Assembly: GCA_010909165.1 (NCBI GenBank)
Contig: VJWM01000107.1
Span: 496,001-560,000, forward strand
Direction of reading: 5' to 3'
DNA length: 64,000 bases
Origin: Anthoceros angustus
Lineage: Eukaryota; Streptophyta; Anthocerotopsida; Anthocerotales; Anthocerotaceae
A model generated the notes under the pieces. The model did no database searches and was not told the DNA's origin. It saw only the letters and a program-made list of their open reading frames with translations. This document shows, piece by piece, positions 45,901 to 56,924 of this stretch. Each line of letters starts with the position of its first letter. The stretch's first letter is position 1. The position numbers were made by a program, and so were the translations under genes.

Positions 45901-46959
45901 GCCACATTTTGCATACATGTCCACCAGGGCGTTGCCAACAAACAAGTTGGTAAGAACGCCGCTCTGCACCACATCACAGTGCACTTTTCTGCCAGATTCC
46001 AAGTCAGCAGCAAATGCACACGCTTGAAGGGCAGCTACAAAGACGAAAGCATCTGCCTTCACTCCTGACCTACGCATCTCATAGTACAGTTGTACGGCCT
46101 CGTTGGGTTTCCCATGCTTAGTGTATGCGGAGATTATGGAAGACCACATGAAGGCATCCGGTTTCCCCACTCTGGTGAGCACATCCATGGCCTCCTCTAG
46201 CCTACCTCCACATGCATACATGCGCAAGATATGGTTACCCAAGTATGCACTCGACTCGTACCCAAGTTTGGCAGTGAGATCATGAACTCGTCGCCCCGCA
46301 ACCAAATCCTTCTTAGCTGTACACAGTTTTAGCACAGTGTAAAACAGAGACTGAGAAACACCAGAGTTTGTCTGCGCCAGAGATTCCAGGGCTCCCACGG
46401 CCTCAGAAAGCTTCCCCTGCTGACATAACGTGCTCACGGTGACAGCACTAACGACGCCCATTTCCGATCCTGCACGCCTCCCAGGTTCAGGTTTATCCTG
46501 AAAGTTGGACTCGGAAGGAGGTGCACCATGGCCCATTTTCTTGTCCAAGGAAATGATCTGCTCATCAACCCAAGCTGGCTTAAACATGTTGTTTAGCCAC
46601 AGCACCTCGCCAGACCCCTTACGCCGGAAGTCAGGAGAACGGGAGCTCGTCTTGTCTCGTCTGTTATCCCACCACATGGTAGGGTCGAGAAAAAATTGTT
46701 GCCACAAGTGCTCCTGCCCCTGGCAACGACCGTAGCTGGAAAACCCATCCGTACCCACACACTTTCTCGGAAGTGGAAGCGCTGGGCTCCTTACACTGCT
46801 GCAACTGGAGGCTTTGCTTGCCAGGGGTCGACTCCCTAAGATGAAGTTAGCAGGAGCTCCTCGTACAATCCGAGTACACACACCAATTTGTTGGGTCCCG
46901 CCTGAAAGCCAATGAACTGCAAAGAGAAGAAAAGAAGCTTCAGCCTTCGCTGTGGCCAT

Positions 46960-48235
46960 CGTTCAGGGACCGCTGTCGGAGGTGCATGGACAAGAGTAAG
47001 CCGCGCACAAACGGGTCCTCTGTACGCGAATTAACCCACAGCCTCCACAGCAGGCAGGCCAGGGTTGGTGGACTCACCTGGACGGTGAAGGGCAGTGCCT
47101 ACAAAGCTGCTGACCAGCGGGCTGTGCTCAGGACCTGGGAAATTACTGCAGAATAGCAAGGCTGGACTGCACCTGGAGAAAGTAGTATTGGCACCTGCAC
47201 CTGCACTTCACCTGGACATTGTCACCTGCTCCTGGACCTGAACCTGCACCGGAGAATGTAGCCTTGGCACCTCAACCTTCTTCGCGCGAACAGGTGGCAG
47301 TCACACACAGAGACAGCTTCGTGGACAGTTGTGTCCTGTCCCAAGATTTCCCGAACATGAGCTCCTCTCCGCATCTCACTTTCCGACTTTTTGCCGCAGG
47401 TGATACGTCCAGGCTTGGCGACTTGGCGATGGACTCCCTCGCTTTCCAGAAGTTGGTGGGGTGGGACCTGGACTAGCACTCGAGCGCCAACCAGCCCATT
47501 GATATGAGTCTCATTTTTTGTTTTGCGATAAGTATGAGTTTCATATAGTCCAATATATGAAAACTATACCATAAGTAACAAACATTATCCAATAAATAAT
47601 ATATATATTTATATCCAATTTATATTTATAACAAAAATTATTCAATATAAACTATATTATAAAATATATATTTATATATTATAAGTATATTTACTATATT
47701 ATAAAATTTAATTGTATTTATTGGCGATTTACACGAGGGAACCTGACACGCTTGATGACGGGCGGGTCCTATCCACAGGGCTTTTATTAAAATATATAGT
47801 TTTGGTTGCTAAATTCTATGAGCTTGAACATTGTTGTTGTCTAGAAATTGTTTCTATTCCCCATTTGTTATGTTGGTAAGTCTTGCAAAGTTTATGTCTT
47901 GTTGTGGCCTAGATTGGTGTCTTGCTCTTAATGCTTGAGTATCTTGTGTCTTGTTGTGGCCTAGGTTGGTGTCTTGCAATTAATTCTTCAATGGTTTATA
48001 GGTAGAATGTGAAGAAGATCTGACTTAGAAGGTTTTTCTAAATAAAAATAAAAATCATAAGGGCTCCCCTCTAGAATTGATTGTCTGTCAAGATCATGAG
48101 AGCTCCCCTCTAATCTATTAACGTTGTCTAATGAGTTGAGAAAGTGTTTTGGATCATGAGGGCTCCCCTTTGATCTACCATCCGATGAGATGAAAAAAAC
48201 CCTAAGTGGATTATCTAGAAAGCTTCTCAAGCTTT
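46960..48235. other. intergenic; cytosine-rich then strongly A/T-rich
   Basis: 47100-47300 is low-complexity CACCTG-rich. 47560-47720 is A/T-rich (ATATAT). 47890-47980 repeats TTGTGGCCTAGNTTGGTGTC twice. 48054-48170 holds three copies of GATCATGAGGGCTCCCCT or variants. No gene supported. Confidence 0.5.
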
Positions 48236-48238
48236 CTA

Positions 48239-48385
48239 GTAGGTCACCCATTCCAACACTAGTCCGGCATAAAGCTTCCTAGTAGGTCACCCATACCAAC
48301 ACTCTCCAGTAGGTAACCCATCCCAATACTGATCCGGCATAAGGGTGCTTCATTGCGCAGTTCCGAAGGGATCGGGTATAGTACA
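48239..48385 (-). repeat. 5S rRNA-derived sequence, antisense
   Basis: Read on the minus strand, 48383-48306 follows plant 5S rRNA: CCCGATCCCTTCGGAACTGC (compare ccGGATCCCATCAGAACTCCGC), then a degenerate box A, then TTGGGATGGGTTACCTACTG (box C region GGATGGGTGACCTCCTG). Two shorter copies of the box C end lie at 48281-48306 and 48239-48271. A CAA microsatellite abuts the 5S part. It is not a functional 5S gene; it fits a 5S-derived SINE or a Cassandra-type TRIM fragment. Confidence 0.6.
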
Positions 48386-49444
48386 ACAACAACAACAATT
48401 ATATTTATGTCCACTAAGGGTGGAAGAATTATCGTGGGACACAAATTGTATAGCTAAAAAGAGAAAAAAGAGATGGAAGAAAAACATACACATACACATA
48501 TATGAACTTGGAGACCGAAGCAATGCTAAAAGGAAATGATGCAATGTAAGGAAACAACCAAAACAATCAATAAACTACGTTGGAATAATTATGAGATTAT
48601 TCACTAAATAATTTATTTATTAGTACACGTCACCCGTATTGTCGTCACACTCTCAAGTGACCTTGATTCAGTCGCGCAGTGAAGGGTCATGGAACTTGGT
48701 CCTCGGGCAGGATGAGCTCGTTATCGGTTCTTCTGCTAGTTATCGGTTCTTCTGCTAAGGCTGCATAGCTTCATTGCTGGATTCAGTCAATTTAATTCAG
48801 TAAAGTATTGTGAATTATAAAAGCAGGCAGCCCCATCACAGGGTATCGATTGAGCTCACTTACTCTTAAGAACATTGTTATTAAACATCCCGTACTTGGA
48901 TTGATACTCAGATGGGGTGCCTATAGGGTGTAGATGGCCCCTGGTGCAAGTAGATTAGACACACTATGGTACAAGTTGTTAAGTACCAAGTCCCATGACG
49001 AAATCCGTCCTTAGTGGACTTCAATAAAACTCTTCTTTTTCTTCTTCTTTCCACTAAGAGAAATGAAGTACCCAGCTCAGCTGTGAAGGTAGTTGGGGAC
49101 AGGACACGCGAATTTCAGACAGCTTAGCTACACTTCCGGACGTTCTTTCCTTCCTGGGCTTCCTCGGGTAAGGAGACCCGGTGTCTGATAGTGAGCGCCC
49201 GTCTCGAGGTGGCAAGTCCTAGGCGCTCTAGCATTCCAGCGTTGCAGAAACTTCCTTTAATTTGTCCTTGCTGATCATGACACGCACTACGTGGATGCAT
49301 GTCCAGCCCACCTGCCACCAATTGCGAGGCTCCCCCATCCCACCCCACCCCACCCAACTTTCACGACTCCCTCCGATTGCAAGCTTCTTAAAAGGAATCG
49401 GCAGCCATAACTACTCCAGACCTCACCGAGCTTAAGCCGCCACC
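48386..49444. other. intergenic and inositol transporter upstream region
   Basis: A/T-rich at first, with GTTATCGGTTCTTCTGCTA repeated at about 48721 and 48744. The last ~100 bp contain a CCCACCCCA-rich stretch and the transporter leader. No gene seen. Confidence 0.5.
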
Positions 49445-51925
49445 ATGTTCAGCCAGAGCGAAGGAGGTGGAGGAACAGCAGCTGCACCAGATCTCGACGT
49501 CGACGGACACCGGGCAGATGAAACCACGCTGCCAACCTCCACCCCACCCTCGGCTATTGCGACCGGCTCTGGGCGTCCGTCGCCTCCGGAATCGGATGCG
49601 CAATCTCCTGCCTACTTGCTGCTCAATCGGTATGTGGTCCAGCTGACGCTCATTGCTGGGCTGGGAGGACTGCTCTTCGGCTACGACACAGGTGACGGGA
49701 TAATGCCTGGCTTGAGGTACAGATTTTGTACAGCCTGGAGCCGGGTTTGGGCCACACTGACGGGGAGGAGTGCTGGGCTGCTTTGCAGGCGTGATTTCTG
49801 GAGCCCTGCTCTACATACGGGATGATTTCAAGCGGGTGGATGACAGTACCGTACTTCAGGTTGGAAGAAGCTTGGTCCGTTGGAGGAAGCATGTAGAGCT
49901 CGTTGGAGGAAGCATAGTGATTATTTTGACTTGGGTTGGGGGATGAATTTTGCACCAGGAAACCATTGTGAGTATGGCGATTGCAGGAGCTATAGTGGGG
50001 GCAGCAGGTGGAGGCCGTTTGAATGATCGGTTTGGACGGAAGCCGGCAATTTTGGCTGCCGATGTTGTGTTTGTTCTGGGGGCGGCTTTGATGGCCGCTG
50101 CACCTAATGCCTACGTGCTGATTGCGGGGCGGGTCTTAGTGGGCTTGGGCGTGGGCGTGGCATCCATGACTGCACCCTTGTACATTGCAGAAGCTTCGCC
50201 TGCTGGGATTCGAGGAGCATTGGTGACTGTTAACGTGTTATTCATCACCGGAGGTCAATTCCTGTCATACCTTATTAATTTGGCTTTCACGAAGGTACAC
50301 CACCCCTTTTGCCCCGATCTATGTGCATATGTGTATCGGATTTTGTTGGGCAGGCGTCAGGTGAAATTGAGTGGCTGAGGGCCAGTGGGGGATGGATTCT
50401 GCTGCAGGCGCCAGGAACATGGCGGTGGATGTTAGGTGTAGCCGCTGTGCCTGCACTTGTCCAAGCTGTTTTGATGTTCTTCTTGCCAGAATCGCCTCGC
50501 TGGCTTTACAGAAAGGTAGTCTAAGAGATGTGATGGAGCATACCCTGGGAATATTCGTGTATGCCTGATGAGACTCCTTTCAGGTGCCAACGTACTCCAC
50601 TTACAGGCTGCTGCACATTCTCTTGTGAAACAGAAAAAGCATGCTGAAGCCAGGGCCATTCTCCAAAAAATTTACTCACCCGACAAGGTGGAAGCTGAAG
50701 TAAAGGAGCTTGAAAAAGCAGTGGCTGTGGAAATGGACCTTGAAAATTCGGCAGGGAGGGTAAGCCTTTGGGATGTGGTAGCCATCAAGGAAATTCGATA
50801 TGCACTTCGGGCTGGAGTTGGTTTGCAGGTACGTATGTGTCAGCAGCAAGTAATAATCGGGTGAGGGTGAGTCATGAAGCTGAGAGTTTGCAGCTTGCTA
50901 ACAGTCTATGGCACATGTATGGGATGGAGCAGATATTTCAGCAGCTGGCCGGGATCAACACGGTCATGTACTACAGTCCAAGCATTGTAGAGCAGGCAGG
51001 CTTTGCTTCACATCAGACAGCACTGCTACTTTCTCTGATTGTAGCTGGCATGAATGCACTGGGGACAGTGGCTGGCATTTTCCTCATAGACCGCACTGGA
51101 CGGCGGAAACTAGCAATGATCAGCTTGTTGGGAGTGATTCTTTCCCTAGGTATCTTATCAGCTGCATTCAATCTTACAGCTGGAGATTCACCGGACGTTG
51201 CATCTTTTTCCGAGTCGTTGGTCTGTCCTGCTTATCAACCACGGGCATACGACATCCGGGACTGCACTTCCTGCCTCAAGGCAAAGCATTGTGGCTTCTG
51301 CGCAGCAGCCGGTGACCAAGTAAGAACTGCACAGAACATGCTCTTTGATTCATGGACATGTATCCATTCCTTCTTAGCAGTGGGCTGTGCTGACGGCAAG
51401 GTGAACCTGCATGTGCAGCACTTACCAGGCTCTTGCCTCATCTTGAATGACACCAGCGCAGACTTCTGCCGACACCAATCTCGAGCTTGGTTTGAGAGAG
51501 GCTGTCCAAGTCATTATGGATGGATTGCTTTGCTGGGCCTGGCGCTTTACATCGCAGCCTTCTCTCCAGGGATGGGTCCTGTGCCTTGGGCAGTCAACTC
51601 CGAGATTTATCCACTGCGTTTCCGTGGCTTTTGTGGAGGCATCGCAGCAACAGCGAACTGGATTGCTAACTTAGTGGTGGCACAAACCTTCCTGTCGCTC
51701 ATTCAGGCAATAGGAACTTCCTGGACGTTCATGCTGTTCGGCTGCCTGGGTCTTGTTGCTCTCCTATTTGTCATGTTATTTGTGCCAGAAACGAAAGGGT
51801 TGTCATTCGACGAGGTGGAAAGGATGTTGGAGAGAAAGGTACATGGCAATTCTGCGCACCATCAGAATTGGCGGCCAGGATCAATTCACAAACACTCTGC
51901 ACTGTCCATCATGTCGGGAGACTGA
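49445..51925 (+). CDS. Inositol transporter-type sugar porter (INT family, MFS)
   Basis: Probable H+/myo-inositol symporter of plasma membrane or tonoplast. Exon 1 has a polar N-terminus, then [20 protein letters not shown]. Exon 2: [14 protein letters not shown]. Exon 3 (about 49958-50294): [51 protein letters not shown]. Exon 4: [30 protein letters not shown]. Then [44 protein letters not shown]. The large loop between helices IX and X carries the cysteine-rich PSI-like module of INT2/INT3 proteins ([20 protein letters not shown]). The last part has [39 protein letters not shown] and [16 protein letters not shown] 61- or 69-bp intron lies near 51312-51380; only the 69-bp choice keeps frame. 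No break seen. Confidence 0.93.
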
Positions 51926-52425
51926 TTGCCAAACGAAAAAATCGAAAGGTAAACCCACCTTCTCCTGAGACACTCTATATTGCCTAATGAAAACAGTTAC
52001 ACAGTAAAGGCTCACACGGCGTACATAACTTGAGTTGTAAGCAAGGCTGTCACCCGTCTTTCTTACAGTCTCTGATCTGGCTTTCTAGGACAATGAAACC
52101 CTAAACAAGGATCTGACAGCCTCGCGTAATTTACAGCACTTGCTAGGTCTACCAAGTAGATGGGACGCACATTCACTGCGAAGTGATACCCCACACGAAA
52201 CCAGAAGTTGCGCGTTGTCGAAGTCTGAATGAACACAACAACAAACAAAGGAAGCAAACAAGGCCGTGACCTACACAAAGCAACAGTTATGGCCGACAAA
52301 GGAAAAGCCACGACCGAAACAAGGCAACTGTCATGGCCCACACAAAGCAACAACCATGACCGGCCCAGAGCAAAGCTTCCGTTCAAACATCCATCTAGAC
52401 GAGCAACAAATCCCCTCCGAAGGGT

Positions 52426-52441
52426 GGTGTTGAAAAACACC
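52426..52441 (-). terminator. histone-type 3' stem-loop after H4
   Basis: On the minus strand, 25 nt after the H4 stop codon: stem GGTGTT, loop TTTC, stem AACACC, followed by ACCC. A 6-bp stem, 4-nt UUUC loop and 3' ACCC flank match the replication-dependent histone mRNA stem-loop (consensus GGYYYU-UHUH-ARRRCC-ACCCA) except for one stem pair (G-C instead of Y-R at position 4). Confidence 0.65.
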
Positions 52442-52465
52442 ATAGAATGAGGCACGTGAAACTTT

Positions 52466-53029
<564 letters not shown>

Positions 53030-53402
53030 TCAGGCATCCAATGTCCATCTCGCGACTCAGATGCATCCACGCTGGCAAAACGCTTGCCACATCAGCCCGC
53101 TCCGTCAATTTCAAACCATCAAACCATCACGAGTTCAAAACAGAGCGCCAAACTGGCGGAGACCGAAGAACAGACGCCGGTGATTGGCATTCTTGGTTAC
53201 CCGTACGGGTTAGTGCAACCATAGATGGTTAACGGTGTAGCCCAGCTAGTGTAGATGGTCTTACGATTTTAACTCAGTAACTGTGGATCTGCCCTTTGCA
53301 AGGGGAGCACCAGCCAGGAAAAAGGTGCTGAGCCTCGCATGTGTCAAGGGATATGCGATCAAATGCAAGCTCCGCTCGGCATCGTTGATTGGGAAAGGCA
53401 GC

Positions 53403-54846
53403 ATGGATTGGCATCGAATTCTTCCTTCTGTCGCGCTATGGGGTCTCATGTGCCTCTGCAGCCTTTTTGTTCAAACGTCTGCTGAAGGTGTCACGGCTAG
53501 CTCCTTACCTTCAGGCTTCATCTTGCAGACTGCGTCAACTGTTGACTGAGACTCGGATGTCTTAGCTGCTTGAAATTTTTGGGTTGGGTAGTGAATTGGT
53601 GGGTGGCTGTTTGTAAGCCGGTTGGAGGTGCATAGATTCCAGCATTTTAGGATGCAGTGGTGGGTCGGCCTGTTAGCTGAGATGTCGGGAATCGGTGTTC
53701 TGGACGTGTTGTTGGAGAGAGGGCTAATATGTGAGAGGCATGTCGCATGTGTAGCAGGATGTTTCTGGACTGGGCAATGCATGAATCGATGGATTGGAGG
53801 AGGATGTGGCACCGGTCATACGGTGGTGGATTATTCCCCTGACTGTGGTGGGTTGTGCCCCCAGCCCCAATATGAGGCGTGTCTTCCGTTGTACACTCAT
53901 TACCAATGCTGCCAGGAAGGTGAATTTCAGAGCTCTTCAGGGAGGGTTTATCGTTGACGAAGTCCGAAGGAACGGTGATGAACCAATAGGATTTGTGCGT
54001 TTGTCGTGCAGAGTTTGCCGTGGACAGTGACGTATGTGGGAGATGTTCTAGCAAGTTGGAGTTTGGGGATCATTGGGTCTGCTGCAGTGATTGCTCTCAA
54101 CCAACGATTACACAAAAGGAAACAATAGCTGGATATTGCAGGACAGGTGCCCAGTTGAGTGTGCAATCTATACTTCCTGGTGAGTCCCGACCTCAGACAC
54201 CCAAACTCTGCTGATCTCGACTGCTTTGTGATTATGAACTTCTGTAGTTGTGTGAGATTCACTTTTTCCGTCTGCATGACCCCAGAGGTAGTCACATGGA
54301 TGACTGGGGACTGGAGCAGCTGTTCTTGTAGTGGCAGCCATGCTATTAGGCGGAGGGATGTGTTTTGTGTGGCAACATCTGACACACACCAGTACAGTGT
54401 TGAGGACTCAAGCTGCGCTCGGCAGTCAAAGGTATGATTTGAAGTTTCATTCATTCTGCTTCTTTGCCTTCGTTGAGCTGAGGTACGAGAGCTTAGTTGT
54501 ACTTTTGCTGTATTGTTGGATTGCTCTTGCAGCCTCAGGAGTTGGAGGCATGTAGTAACTCCGGCTGTGGTGCTAGATCCTCACGACAGCACAAGGGAAT
54601 GCCTGTTTGGGCCACACTTTTAATATGCCTGATTAGCTTGGTTGCTGTTGCTGGCTTGGCATTTGTGGGTTACATCCTCTACAAGCGGTTCGTATGCTTC
54701 TTCATTAGATCACACTTACTTTCACTATGCTAGCAGAACCTCCTTGCAGTCTCCCTCACTGTTCTTTTTGTTGATGGCTTTGCAGGCACTACGGTAACGA
54801 TCAGAACCACGGTTTCGTGTATGTGATGCTGGAGGGATACTCATAG
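53403..54846 (+). CDS. Small type I membrane protein with thrombospondin type 1-like repeat
   Basis: Six exons join in frame (53403-53487, 53758-53919, 54012-54179, 54286-54431, 54533-54687, 54786-54846; 777 nt, 258 residues). Signal peptide: LPSVALWGLMCLCSLFVQTS. Then a cysteine-rich ectodomain (WIGGGCGTGHTVVDYSPDCG, CCQEG, DVCGRCSSKLEFGDHWVCCS), a TSP1-like module (VTWMTGDWSSCSCSGSHAIR, RRRDVFCVA, SSCARQSK, ACSNSGCG), one membrane helix (WATLLICLISLVAVAGLAFV) and a 20-residue tail (HYGNDQNHGFVYVMLEGYS). TSP1 modules in animals bind glycans and proteins. Plant members are little studied; role unknown. A shorter reading from the same start stops at 53548 if unspliced. Confidence 0.7.
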
Positions 54847-55204
54847 TTACCAGGTCTGCCGGCCTTGTGGCTTTGTATTGTGTGTTCTTGGACAATTTCT
54901 TCATGATTTGTCCGTAATCTTATACGGTGGAAACGTCAAGTATCAGAAACTTGAAATACATCTATCGTCCCCTGGGTGATAACAAAGCAGATGAAGAGGC
55001 TTTCTCTTGTTTTGACTTCATGAAAGCCGCCTTTGTGCTTGATAGGCACCTAAGCCATGCTATGAAATCAAAGTGTGGGGTGACTACTCTCTTCAGTACG
55101 GAATCTGTAATCAAAATGTATAGGTAGCTCTGTCTTCTCTCTCATGCAAGGATGATAGATTATAAGCAATTGGATTTACTACCTACCTGTCCATGTTTGC
55201 CGTA

Positions 55205-55535
55205 GCTCATGAAAGTGATTACATGGCTTGGAGCGAGCAAGGTACATTCTTCGATTAGGTCTTCAATCAGGGTTGACTTGTACTTTGTTCGCGTTGACTA
55301 GGTTTCAGTGAGGGATGTGGTGGTTATTGACCCTGCTCGAGACACCATCTCCGCTCAGATTATCACTAACGTCCTGGTTGGGTTGTTGCCGGTGTTGCGG
55401 CTCTCAAGGTCAGGAAGTATAACAGGATGCAAGCTGGGCACTTCCGCTCGCACTCGAAACGTATGGGGCAATGGCTACGGACTTCGATTAATTTTTCAAG
55501 TCCTATGCTAAATCCTACCACGCCCCCGCAGGTAT
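55205..55535 (+). pseudogene. possible membrane-protein gene fragment with one frameshift
   Basis: Coding-like pieces: HESDYMAWSEQ before a GT donor at about 55240, then after an intron SVRDVVVIDPARDTISAQII and TNVLVGLL. One base shift at about 55390 continues it as AGVAALKVRKYNRMQAGHF, RSHSKRMGQWLRTSI, ending TPPQV. Joined, IITNVLVGLLAGVAALKVRK would be a membrane helix with a basic tail. No upstream exons identified. Confidence 0.3.
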
Positions 55536-56924
55536 GACGCGGGGTTGTCCTTTCTTATTTCACAGCTTATTTTAGACAGCAAAAGTCTCCATTGCCCTTC
55601 AAAGGGCCATCTCGATGTCAATTCTTCACAAGGTGGCGACGACAAATGACGCTTCTTCCTCTTCCTGCATCATTTGCAGGCCATTTGTTCTTCCTGAATA
55701 TGACCTTAACCTTCAAGGTCTTCATAGTCTTTTTTTTCATCGTTTTTTCCTCAATAAACACAAACATTCTATGTATGCAACTCCGATGCGTGATTCCTTC
55801 GTCTTCCGCATCGGAGTTGGGAGATTGCAACAAAAGGGATGGGAGAGAAGTCCCGCGGGCTGGCGACCGGAGGGGTTACCGGGTTGCCATTCTGCCATGT
55901 TATCCCTCCACTGTCGAGAGGGGGGGGTGATCGCTGCTCGGTTTCCCGCCTCACGCGGTGTCCCCCGCTCTATCAGGGACCGACCATCTCCCTCCGGAGT
56001 CAGTCGGTCCCCAACTCCCAGCTTGGAGTGGGCACGGCATCGACATGGCAATTCCGGCCCGACCCCGATCGGGCCCTAGTCCACTCTCTCCCGTAGCTCC
56101 CGCTCGGGTTACAGGAGGTTGCTACGCCTCCCAGCTGAAAGCCATAAGAACAAAATGGAATTTATAATGGTTCATTCACGTACCTTGAGCAATATGGGGT
56201 ATTAGCAGATCAATCCTTCCTCTTGAAGAGGACACACCGTCATCGCACGGTATACTTTCTGAATAGGGTATTTCAAAATGTATACAAAACAGATGAAGCA
56301 TTTTCGAGGAGCACGGATGTTCATATGTATAGCAGCTGGTCCCGCTTTGAGACGGCCTGGATGAGAAATCTCCCATTTCTCATTTACCTGGCTATGTATG
56401 CACATACGTAGATAAGGTGGGGAGACTTCTCATTTAACTGGCCAAGTAAGCACGTAGAAAAAGTGTAAGCGTATGGATGTTGTTGAACTCGCTGGGATGA
56501 GCCTCTTCAAGTGAAAGCGCCCCTTCTGGTTCCACGGCTGAGGATTTGATGTTTGCGAGGTGGCCGGGTGCGTGAGACCCTTCACTGTGAGCCTACGATT
56601 ATGAAAAAAAACGAGGATTCAGGGGCAACATGTGTTTGACACATCTGCCCACACATCGCTGAACTCAGCGTACAAGGACCGCAAAGCTACGGCTTCGCAA
56701 TATAGAAGTTCAGATTCGCCACATTCGTGTGCAACCTCGGGTTCAACAATTTTCGAGGCTCAGGCTGAGTAGTCCCCATCAGCTGCAATCAGCCGAGTGG
56801 GACAACCTGCAACTCCTCGAAGTGAATGGTGTCGAAATTTCGTTGTGTTGTGTCCCATCTTGAGCAACCTCTTTGCCACCCTCCAAACTGGACTTCATTG
56901 GCGGGGTTGATGGTCCTCAGAAGC
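55536..56924. other. intergenic, no gene seen
   Basis: 55820-56110 is G/C-rich with short frames on both strands but no domain-like sequence. The rest is ordinary intergenic DNA, ending in the 3' region of NAA35. Confidence 0.4.

Larger units (their letters stand above)
43433..46959 (-). pseudogene. PLS-class PPR protein with DYW-type C-terminus, frame broken by indels
   Basis: Organelle RNA editing factor type. The N-terminus (from 46959, MATAKAEASFLLFAVHWLSG) looks like a targeting peptide and is followed by intact PPRs to about 45835 (YLGNHILRMYACGGRLEEAM, FVGNALVDMYAKCGEIKDAR). From 45830 to 44390 near-identical units (ADHVTFACLLKACASTGALQ, VDMYAKCGELEDARQVFDSM) continue through at least four frame changes. 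The E-type region occurs twice (44887-44480 and 44240-43840: HFDSMAEQHGI, CMIDLLGRAGHLDEAEKML). The final part (43433-44347) is one clean frame with the deaminase signature GHAEKLALAFGLLN...MCSDCH and C-S-C near the end, but finishes DRP instead of DYW. The frame changes are mainly deletions relative to sister repeats and may be consensus errors, so the gene could be functional in reality. Confidence 0.8.

Noticed and set aside
47219-47476. 85-codon frames on both strands near 47.3 kb
   Set aside because: They lie in CACCTG-rich low-complexity DNA and overlap each other almost exactly, with no protein features.
48239-48385. Functional 5S rRNA gene
   Set aside because: Only part of the molecule is present, box A is degenerate, and the match is repeated in pieces.
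55820-56110. G/C-rich block with overlapping frames of 85-154 codons
   Set aside because: Frames on both strands are equally long and show no motif; no splice-consistent gene model found.
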